In this document: piece after piece, positions 1 through 5,927 of the stretch | Layout of the letters: each line of letters starts with the position of its first letter | How positions within the stretch are numbered: the first letter of the stretch is position 1 | Assembly: GCA_964392965.1 (NCBI GenBank) | Contig: CAYMSA010000084.1 | Span: 1 to 6,815, forward strand | Origin: CAYMSA01 sp964392965 | Lineage (GTDB): Bacteria > Actinomycetota > Coriobacteriia > Anaerosomatales > Anaerosomataceae | Direction of reading: 5' to 3' | DNA: 6,815 nucleotides | Position numbers and translations under genes: made by a program | The notes under the pieces: model-generated | The model's input: only the letters and a program-made list of their open reading frames with translations | The model's database searches: none | What the model was told of the DNA's origin: nothing

Positions 1-72
1 ATCGCCCAGCAGATCCTCATCACCCGAGCGAGCGAAGCGGCACAGGGTGGCCCCGACGCGGACGCATCATGA
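1..72 (+). CDS. feoA: C-terminal end of a probable FeoA-type protein (5' end outside window)
   Basis: An open frame runs from the left edge to a TGA at 70-72, giving 23 visible residues that begin IAQQILITRASEAA. The stop overlaps the feoB start as ATGA, the usual sign of translational coupling. The visible IAQQILI resembles the last strand of the small SH3-like FeoA domain, where an Ala-x-x-Ile-hydrophobic pattern is common, and feoA is the usual gene directly before feoB. FeoA is a small cytoplasmic accessory protein of Fe2+ import, thought to act on FeoB. The name rests mainly on position, because the visible piece is too short for firm assignment. It could also be the FeoA-like tail of a DtxR-type regulator. 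Confidence 0.5.
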   Translation: MAQQILITRASEAAQGGPDADAS

Positions 73-1588
73 GCTCTGTCCGCGATATCGCGCAGGAGGT
101 GGGTCAGGGACCTGAGCGGCCCCTCCCCGAGCGTGTCCTGCTCGTCGGCAACCCGAACGTCGGCAAGAGCGTGGTGTTCTCACGGCTGACCGGTGTGAGC
201 ACGATGAGCTCGAACTATCCGGGCACCACCGTGGAGTTCCTCGAAGGGACCATGCGCCTTGGCGACCGCGCCCTCCCGGTCATCGATGTGCCAGGCACCT
301 ACTCGCTCGACCCCACCTGCCCTGCCGAGGAGGTGGCCTGCACCATACTCGGCGAGGGCGGTCTCATCGTGAACGTGCTCGATGCCACCAATCTCGAGCG
401 CAACCTGGCACTCACCCTGCAACTCCGTAAGCTTGGCCTGCCGATGGTAGTGGCACTCAACCTGTGGGACGAGACCCGCCACCTCGGCATCACCATCGAC
501 ACGGAGGCCCTCGAGCGGCGCCTCGGCATTCCCGTGATACCGACGTCGGCGGTGACGGGCGTCGGGATGAAGGAACTTGTCGACCGCATGGGACAGCCGC
601 TCAGCCCGCCTGCTCGGCCTGACAACGCCCCTGAAGATGTGTGGTCCGAGGTGGGATCGATCGTCACCGAGGTCCAGCGCATCGAGCACCGTCACCACAC
701 GTGGCGCGACCGGCTCGAGGACGCGAGCGTACGTCCGGTGACCGGCCCCCTTCTCGGCATACTCGTCATCGTGGCCGCCTTCGCGGCGGTGCGCTTCATC
801 GGGGAGACCATCATCGGCTTCATCATGGAGCCGCTGTTCGAGACGCTCTGGCGCCCGGTCATCACCGCCCTTTCCGATGCGCTCGGCCGCAGAGGCTTCC
901 TTCACGACCTGCTCGTAGGCAGCTACGTGTCCATGGACGGCAAGATGGTCATCGACTTCGTGCAGTCCTTCGGACTGCTCACCACCGGCCTGTTCGTCGC
1001 GGTCGGCATGGTGCTCCCCTATGTCTTCGCGTTCTATCTGGTGCTCGGCATACTCGAGGACGTGGGGTACCTGCCGCGCCTCGCCATCCTGCTCGACCGT
1101 GTGATGCACCGGCTCGGACTGCACGGCTACGCGATCATCCCCGTGCTGCTGGGGTTCGGCTGCAACGTGCCCGGCATCCTGGCGACACGGGTGCTTGACA
1201 CGCCGCGCGAGCGCTTCATGGCATCGACACTGATCTCGATCGGCGTGCCGTGCGCGGCACTGCAGGCGATGATCTTCGGGCTGCTCGGGCCATTCGGCAT
1301 CCAGTACGTCCTGCTCGTCTACGGGATCCTGCTCATCGTGTGGTTCGTGCTCGGGACGATCCTGCGCAGGACGACGAAGGACTTCCTGCCCGAGATCATC
1401 CTCGAGATCCCGCCGTACCGTCGGCCGGCGCTTTCCACTGTCTGGAAGAAGCTCGCCATGCGACTACGCGGGTACTTCCGGGAGGCGATCCCGATCGTGT
1501 TGCTGGGAGTGCTCGTCGTCGACCTCATCTACATGAGCGGCGTGTTCGACGTCATCGCGGACGCACTCGGACCATTCATGGACCGCCT
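69..1588 (+). CDS. feoB: Ferrous iron transport protein B, truncated at its C-terminus by an assembly gap
   Basis: This is an inner-membrane Fe2+ importer with an N-terminal GTPase domain. The G motifs are all visible: G1 GNPNVGKS (27-34), G2 around the Thr pair in NYPGTT (49-54), G3 DVPG (73-76), G4 NLWD (131-134) and G5 TSAVTG (159-164). A linker follows to about residue 220, then membrane segments from about 226. The first Gate core carries GYLPRLAI (333-340) and GFGCNVP (362-368) with Cys365. A second conserved cysteine lies in IGVPCAAL (Cys395), and another hydrophobic segment lies near 474-488. The reading stops at residue 506 where the Ns begin. Family members are usually 600-750 residues, so at least about 100 residues, including the second Gate repeat, are missing. 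No good Shine-Dalgarno sits before the ATG, which overlaps the stop of the upstream frame, so translation is probably coupled to it. The family is certain; the exact C-terminus is unknown. Confidence 0.95.
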
Positions 1589-1688
1589 NNNNNNNNNNNN
1601 NNNNNNNNNNNNNNNNNNNNNNNNNNNNNNNNNNNNNNNNNNNNNNNNNNNNNNNNNNNNNNNNNNNNNNNNNNNNNNNNNNNNNNNN
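1589..1688. other. Assembly gap of exactly 100 N
   Basis: There are exactly 100 undetermined bases. This is the conventional placeholder for a scaffold join of unknown length, so the real distance is probably different. Missing here are the C-terminal part of feoB, any feoB terminator or further feo genes, any promoter, and the start of the next gene. If the join is right, the true gap should exceed roughly 300 bases, because feoB alone needs about 100 or more further codons. Open frames that appear to cross the gap are artefacts. Confidence 0.98.
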
Positions 1689-2653
1689 AGGTCGCACCGC
1701 TCTCGTACGGACCCGTCCCCTCGCGGCGCCTCGGCCGGAGTCTCGGCGTCAACAACATCCCGCCGAAGACCTGCAGCTACTCATGCATCTACTGTCAGGT
1801 CGGACGGACCACGCGCATGATCTGCGAACCGACGGTCTTCTACGAGCCCACCCTCGTCCGCGATGCCGTACGCGATCGACTCGACGCGGCTCACCAGTCG
1901 GGCGAGCGGGTGGACTACGTAGCGTTCGTGCCCGACGGCGAACCGACCCTCGACGTGCATCTCGGCACCACGATCGCGCTCGTCAGGCAACTCGGTGTCC
2001 CGGTCGCTGTCATCACGAACGGCTCGCTGCTCTGGCTTCCTGACGTGAGACGCCGACTCGCCGAGGCCGACTGGGTGTCAGTGAAGGTGGACGCCGCAGA
2101 CGAGCACCTGTGGCGGCGGATCGACCGCCCGCATCCCTCCCTTGCGTTCGAGCGCGTCCTCGAGGGCATCGCTGCTTTCGCCCGCGAGTTCGCTGGAGAG
2201 CTTGTGACCGAGAGTATGATCGTCCCGGGCGTGAACGACAGGGACGAAGACCTGGAAGCCATCGCGGAGCTCGTACGCCAGCTCGAACCAGCGCACGCCT
2301 ACCTGAGCACTCCGACGCGCCCCGCAGCGGAAAGCTGGGTGCACGCTGAGGCCGATGAGGCCCGACTCCGCCACTGGTGTTCCGTGATGAGTCGGAAGGT
2401 GCCCGTGGTCGAACTCCTCACCGGCTACGAAGGCAGCGACTTCGTGTCGACAGGCGACATGGCGTCAGACCTCCTCGCCATCACTGCAGTACACCCGATG
2501 CGCGAAGACGCGGTATGCGAGCTGCTGGAACAGTCCGGGGCACCCTGGAGCCTGGTGGAGAGGCTGCTGGCCGAGGGGAGACTGATCTCGATTCCCTATG
2601 GCGGTCACGTATTCTATCGACGGGCGCACCGCCACGGTCGGCCGGAACGCTGA
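1689..2653 (+). CDS. Radical-SAM protein of the COG0731 (wyosine-synthase-like) group, N-terminus lost in the gap
   Basis: The visible frame (first full codon at 1691) gives 320 residues. It opens with YGPVPSRRLGRSLGVN (6-21), then the 4Fe-4S motif CSYSCIYC (Cys28, Cys32, Cys35; CX3CX2C), which binds the cluster that cleaves S-adenosylmethionine. Further landmarks are DGEPTLD (82-88, glycine-rich SAM-contact region), ITNGSLL (108-114), VKVDAAD (131-137) and WRRIDRPHP (141-149). After the barrel, residues about 258-312 look like a small winged-helix-type domain ending in a basic tail. This combination is typical of the bacterial group annotated as tRNA wyosine synthetase-like radical-SAM protein. 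TYW1 itself acts on tRNA(Phe) in archaea and eukaryotes, whereas the substrate of the bacterial group is, as far as I know, unsettled. Only about ten residues or fewer should be missing in front. The gene converges with purE. Confidence 0.85.
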
Positions 2654-2674
2654 ACCCGAAAGTCCGGCGCACCG
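2635..2674. terminator. Possible hairpin at the convergent junction of the COG0731 gene and purE
   Basis: GCCGGA (2641-2646) pairs with TCCGGC (2663-2668). Across a 2x2 internal mismatch, CGGT (2635-2638) pairs with ACCG (2671-2674). The 16-base loop contains the TGA of the plus-strand gene. No T-run follows on either strand, so this would be a weak or non-canonical bidirectional terminator at best. In GC-rich DNA a stem of this size can occur by chance. Confidence 0.3.
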
Positions 2675-2694
2675 GTCGTCGGCGAGCGAAGATC

Positions 2695-3174
2695 CTATCC
2701 CTCGGCCATAGCGCGCTTGTACCCGGCGATCCGCTCACGGTACTCGGGCATGCCCGTCCCGAGCATCTGCGTCGCGAGGATCGCCGCGTTCCTGGCGCCG
2801 TTGATCGCCACGCATGCCACCGGGACGCCCGTCGGCATCTGCACCATGGACAGCAGTGAATCCAGCCCGCCGAGATCGCTCGTCTTCATCGGGACGGTGA
2901 TCACAGGCAGCGGCGTGAACGCGGCCACGACGCCGCCGAGGTGCGCCGCCTTGCCGGCAGCCGCCACGATCACGCGGATGCCGCGCTCCTCAGCTGTGGA
3001 GGCCCACTCGTGTACCTTCGCCGGCTGCCGGTGCGCGCTCGCCACCACGATCTCGTAAGGCACGCCGAGCTCGTCAAGCTGCTTCACGCACTCCTCCATG
3101 ACGGGCAGGTCGCTCGTGCTGCCCATGATGATGCCGACAAGGGGGCGGACGGACGGGGCGGCCTGGTCGCTCAT
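2695..3174 (-). CDS. purE: PurE, N5-carboxyaminoimidazole ribonucleotide mutase (or AIR carboxylase)
   Basis: PurE catalyses the carboxylation step that yields CAIR in de novo purine synthesis, in the cytoplasm. The 159-residue product has the normal length. Visible motifs are the phosphate-binding GIIMGSTSD (14-22), SAHRQP (46-51) with catalytic His48, AGKAAHLGG (73-81) with His78, and the substrate-loop region MKTSDLGGLDSLLSMVQMP (96-114). The start is the second of two adjacent ATGs: GGAG (3184-3181) stands 6 bases before it but only 3 before the first ATG (3177). A longer frame up to 3327 lies inside the upstream gene and shows no PurE-like residues. It is the last gene of the purD operon, 10 bases after the HemN-like gene. 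No purK is visible nearby. The Lys at position 75 replaces the Gly common in Escherichia coli-type class I enzymes, so I leave open whether it is a mutase or a carboxylase. Confidence 0.95.
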   Translation of the reverse strand: MSDQAAPSVRPLVGIIMGSTSDLPVMEECVKQLDELGVPYEIVVASAHRQPAKVHEWASTAEERGIRVIVAAAGKAAHLGGVVAAFTPLPVITVPMKTSDLGGLDSLLSMVQMPTGVPVACVAINGARNAAILATQMLGTGMPEYRERIAGYKRAMAEG

Positions 3175-3180
3175 CATGGT

Positions 3181-3187
3181 CTCCTTA
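3181..3187 (-). promoter_or_regulatory. purE Shine-Dalgarno fused to the stop codon of the upstream gene (TAAGGAG)
   Basis: On the minus strand the TAA stop of the HemN-like gene is the first part of TAAGGAG, an excellent ribosome-binding site. ACC follows, then ATGATG. Ribosomes finishing the upstream gene therefore end on the purE initiation site, which implies translational coupling. The spacing favours the second ATG (3174-3172) as the start. Confidence 0.8.
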
Positions 3188-4510
3188 CGCTGCGGGTCTG
3201 CCGGGGTGTGCCGAGCACGCTGCGGCGCCGTCGCCGAAGAGCAGCTGCCGCTCGTCCGACGCCAGGGCGCTCCTCGCGGAATCACGGACGCTGTTGAGGT
3301 GCGCGAACATCGAGCGCTGCATGACAACGGCCAGGTAGCGCCCCTTGGGGCTGAGCGTCAACTCGTCGGCCGTGTCCGTGGCGAAGCCGCCGAACGTCCG
3401 GAAGAAGAGCAGCTCCTTCCACAGCCCGCGCTCCACGCTCACGCCGAAGTCGCGCTCGAAGCGTCGTTTATCGAGCCGAAGCCCGAAGAGCTCCATGAGG
3501 AAGCGATAGCGCATGCGGTCGATACGTCGACTCTCCCGGCTGCCGACCGCCACCGGCATCTCGCCCCGCTCGATCGCCGCCGAGTAGTCGCGCAGCGAGA
3601 ACGTCGTGAGATAGAGGTCGCCCCGCAGATAGCTGAACGCGCCGCTGCCGATGCCCACGTACTGCTCGTAGTCGACGATGTACTCGTCGATCATCCCGCC
3701 GCCCGTCCGCGAGAACGTCCAGGCGGTGGAGAGCTCGAAACTGTCGGCGAGCTCCTCGGACAGGATCGCGTAATAGCGGGCCTCCCGGTCGTAGTCCACC
3801 ATACCGACGGTCTTCTTCAGCTGGTTGGCCACCGCCCGCGACGCCATGAGCGGATAGAACGTCGTCTGGTTGCAGCCGCTCGTCTTCACCGCGGCCACGT
3901 CAGCCCGCAGGACCTTCTCGGTCTGACTCGGGAAGTTGAAGATCATGTCCACGTTGAGCGAGTGGAAGAAACCGGCTACCGACTGGATGCGCTCCAGGAT
4001 CTCCTCGCCGGAGCCGTACTTGTCATAGCGGTCCATCTGCTGCAGGAGACCGTCGTCGAAGCTCTGGACGCCGACGCTCATGCGCTCGACGCGGTCCTTG
4101 AGCGGGTCGAGCACCTCGGGGACGAGATGGTTCGGGTTGGTCTCGGTGGAGACCTCCTTGATGCCGAAGAGCTCACGCGCCAGATCGATCGTCTCGCAGA
4201 GCTCGTCGACGAGGATCGTGGGCGTGCCGCCACCGATGTAGAGCGACGCGAAGTCGTAGCCGAGTGCCGCGACCATCCGCATCTGCTCGCGCAGACTGCG
4301 GAAGTACGTGCGCGCTCTGTCCTCGGCGAAGGGGAAGCGGTTGAAGCTGCAGTACGGACAGAGCCGCTCGCAGAACGGCACGTGCGCGTAGAGCAGATAG
4401 GGCGTGCCGCTCTCCGGGCCCGGCAGCGAGGTCACCGGTCGCGGACTATCGGCGAAGAAGCGGCCCTGCGTCACTTTCACCGCACTCGCGAGGAGCCTCT
4501 CGGCGAGCAT
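3185..4510 (-). CDS. HemN/HemW-like radical-SAM protein (coproporphyrinogen III oxidase family, function unassigned)
   Basis: The 441-residue protein starts at an ATG that overlaps the purD stop by one base (TGATG), with GGGGAG 8 bases upstream. After a roughly 38-residue N-terminal extension come YAHVPFCERLCPYCSF (41-56), with Cys47, Cys51 and Cys54 as the CX3CX2C cluster ligands, then IGGGTPT (92-98, SAM contact), ETNPNHL (123-129), SVGVQSFDD (145-153) and VDMIFNFPSQT (187-197). All are in the order of the HemN superfamily. The C-terminal part has YVGIGSGAFSYL (284-295) and ends in a HemN-C-like LTLSPKGRYL (385-394). HemN carries a fourth cysteine two residues after the motif; here that residue is Phe, as in HemW. 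However, the HNxxYW-type motif that usually marks HemW is not evident. HutW/ChuW-type anaerobic haem-opening enzymes are another relative. Family certain, reaction unknown. It sits between two purine genes in one operon. Confidence 0.85.
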   Translation of the reverse strand: MLAERLLASAVKVTQGRFFADSPRPVTSLPGPESGTPYLLYAHVPFCERLCPYCSFNRFPFAEDRARTYFRSLREQMRMVAALGYDFASLYIGGGTPTILVDELCETIDLARELFGIKEVSTETNPNHLVPEVLDPLKDRVERMSVGVQSFDDGLLQQMDRYDKYGSGEEILERIQSVAGFFHSLNVDMIFNFPSQTEKVLRADVAAVKTSGCNQTTFYPLMASRAVANQLKKTVGMVDYDREARYYAILSEELADSFELSTAWTFSRTGGGMIDEYIVDYEQYVGIGSGAFSYLRGDLYLTTFSLRDYSAAIERGEMPVAVGSRESRRIDRMRYRFLMELFGLRLDKRRFERDFGVSVERGLWKELLFFRTFGGFATDTADELTLSPKGRYLAVVMQRSMFAHLNSVRDSARSALASDERQLLFGDGAAACSAHPGRPAA

Positions 4511-5805
4511 CAGGCGCTCTCCCCGGCCTTCCCGTCGGCAGCCTGCAGCGCCCGGAGCCCGATGTCCGTGCGGAACATCATGCTTTCGAAGTGAATCCGG
4601 CTGACCGCCTCGTAGACGCGCTCGCGTGCCTCGGCGAAGGTCGGTGCGACCGCGGTGACGTTCAGCACCCGGCCGCCGGCCGTCACGAGCACCCCGTCCT
4701 CGGTGAGCTGCGTGCCCGCGTGGTAGACGGTCACGCCCGGCACGGCCTCGGCCTCTTCGATGCCCGTGATGGGCTTGCCGGTCTCGTAGTCGCCCGGGTA
4801 CCCGCCCGAGGCGAGGACCACCGAGACGGCCACGTCCTCCGACCACTCGAGGTCGACCTCGGCCAGACGACCCTCGGCCACGGCCAGCATAACGTCGAGA
4901 AGGTCGGTGTTGAGGCGAGGCAGCAGCACCTGCGTCTCGGGATCGCCGAAACGGACGTTGTACTCGAGGACCTTGGGACCCTCGTCCGTGAGCATGAAGC
5001 CACCGTAGAGGACGCCGCGATACACGATGCCCTTGGAGCGCAGCGCATCGATCGTGCGGACGAGCAGCTCGGTCATCTGGGCCTCGGTAGCTTCGTCCAC
5101 GACAGGGACCGGCGAGTAGACGCCCATGCCGCCCGTGTTCGGGCCGAGGTCGCCGTCGAGCGCGCGTTTGTGGTCCTGCGCGGGCGCCATGGGAAGCGTG
5201 GTCACGCCGTCGGTGAACGCGAGCAGCGAGCACTCGGGCCCGGCGAGGCACTCCTCGATGACCACGAGGTCGCCGGCCGATCCGAAGCGGCCACCGAGCG
5301 ACTCGGCGACGGCCTGGCGCGCCTCCTCGGTCGTAGACGCCACCGTCACACCCTTGCCGGCAGCCAGGCCGTTGGCTTTCACGACGATCGGCGCGCCGAC
5401 CTTCTCGATGTACGCGTCGGCTTCCGCCTGGTGGCCGGTCACGAGGTAACGTGCCGTGGGGATGTCGTAGCGGTCCATCAGGTCTTTCGCGTACGCCTTG
5501 GAGCCCTCGAGTCGCGCGGCCATGGCGATCGGGCCGAATACGCGGATGCCCGCGCCGAGCATGCGCTCGGCGACGCCGCGCACGAGCGGCTCCTCGGGAC
5601 CGACGACGACGAGGTCGATCGCGTTCTCCGATGCCCACGCGGCGAGTTCCGTGAGGTTGCGCGTGTCGATGTCGAGGTTGGTGGCGATCGATGCGGTGCC
5701 GCCGTTACCGGGAGCACAGAAGACCTCCGGCTTGTGAGGCGACCGTGACAGTGCTACGACGATGGCGTGCTCACGCCCGCCGCTACCGATGACGAGGATG
5801 CGCAT
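4510..5805 (-). CDS. purD: PurD, phosphoribosylamine-glycine ligase (GAR synthetase)
   Basis: PurD is a cytoplasmic ATP-grasp enzyme for step 2 of purine synthesis: phosphoribosylamine + glycine + ATP give GAR. The 431-residue product has the usual length (about 425). Motifs in order are N-terminal MRILVIGSGGREHAI (1-15), VVVGPEEPLV (66-75), the ATP-grasp lysine region PIVVKANGLAAGKGV (139-153), GPNTGGMGVYSP (221-232), and the metal-binding EYNVRFGDPE (281-290) with Glu281 and Asn283. The C-terminal domain ends with FRTDIGLRAL (411-420). The start is set by homology and by GGGAG (5815-5811) 5 bases before the ATG. A longer frame to 5895 would run through the promoter and hairpin and adds nothing family-like. 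It is the first gene of the operon, and its TGA overlaps the ATG of the HemN-like gene. All key residues that I checked are present. Confidence 0.97.
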   Translation of the reverse strand: MRILVIGSGGREHAIVVALSRSPHKPEVFCAPGNGGTASIATNLDIDTRNLTELAAWASENAIDLVVVGPEEPLVRGVAERMLGAGIRVFGPIAMAARLEGSKAYAKDLMDRYDIPTARYLVTGHQAEADAYIEKVGAPIVVKANGLAAGKGVTVASTTEEARQAVAESLGGRFGSAGDLVVIEECLAGPECSLLAFTDGVTTLPMAPAQDHKRALDGDLGPNTGGMGVYSPVPVVDEATEAQMTELLVRTIDALRSKGIVYRGVLYGGFMLTDEGPKVLEYNVRFGDPETQVLLPRLNTDLLDVMLAVAEGRLAEVDLEWSEDVAVSVVLASGGYPGDYETGKPITGIEEAEAVPGVTVYHAGTQLTEDGVLVTAGGRVLNVTAVAPTFAEARERVYEAVSRIHFESMMFRTDIGLRALQAADGKAGESA

Positions 5806-5844
5806 GATTGCTCCCGGGGTCCGTGGGAAGACGAGACTAAGGGG

Positions 5845-5872
5845 ATTGTAACGGATGAGGGCGTCCAGGCAA
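5845..5872 (-). promoter_or_regulatory. Candidate sigma-70-type promoter of the purD operon
   Basis: On the minus strand TTGCCT (5872-5867; 4 of 6 with TTGACA) is followed after 16 bases by TACAAT (5850-5845; 5 of 6 with TATAAT). Transcription would begin near 5838, leaving a leader of about 33 bases before purD. That leader is too short for a purine riboswitch, and I see none. The -10 element lies in the only AT-richer patch of the intergenic region. Predicted from sequence only. Confidence 0.5.
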
Positions 5873-5877
5873 CGCGC

Positions 5878-5909
5878 AGGGCGCCCCCGAAGCATGTCGG
5901 GGACGCCCT
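5878..5909 (-). terminator. GC-rich hairpin after the surface-protein gene, probable terminator without a T-run
   Basis: AGGGCG (5878-5883) pairs with CGCCCT (5904-5909), and CCCCGA (5885-5890) pairs with TCGGGG (5897-5902). One C/A mismatch (5884/5903) lies inside the stem, and the loop is AGCATG (5891-5896). The stem begins 18 bases beyond the TAG of the minus-strand surface gene and precedes the purD promoter, which is where a terminator belongs. No T-tract follows (the next bases are gcgcgttgcc), so it would be a non-canonical, stem-only terminator as often proposed for high-GC bacteria. Confidence 0.55.
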
Positions 5910-5927
5910 GTGACCGTCATTCGTGAG

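Noticed and set aside
69..1820. feoB reading through the Ns to a stop at 1820
   Set aside because: Residues after the gap in this frame are an out-of-frame reading of the radical-SAM gene, so the visible feoB ends at 1588.
3175..3327. A longer purE start up to 3327
   Set aside because: The extra residues lie inside the HemN-like coding region and do not resemble PurE, while a strong ribosome-binding site sits directly before 3174.
3098..4594. A 498-codon plus-strand frame opposite the HemN-like gene
   Set aside because: It has low-complexity, charged composition without family motifs and lies antisense to a gene with clear motifs. This is a common artefact of GC-rich codon use.
3185..5638. 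An 817-codon minus-strand frame that would look like a fusion to the HemN-like protein
   Set aside because: The first roughly 375 codons are an Arg/Gly/Ala-rich out-of-frame reading of purD. The true gene starts at 4510 with its own ribosome-binding site.
4591..5748. A 385-codon plus-strand frame opposite purD
   Set aside because: It is an antisense shadow of purD, rich in His, Arg, Asp and Val, with no recognisable domain.
5806..5895. A longer purD start at 5895
   Set aside because: It would place the start in the hairpin loop and translate through the promoter. The family N-terminus begins at 5805.
5806..5927. A purine riboswitch or other structured leader before purD
   Set aside because: The predicted leader is only about 33 bases, and no conserved aptamer pattern is visible.
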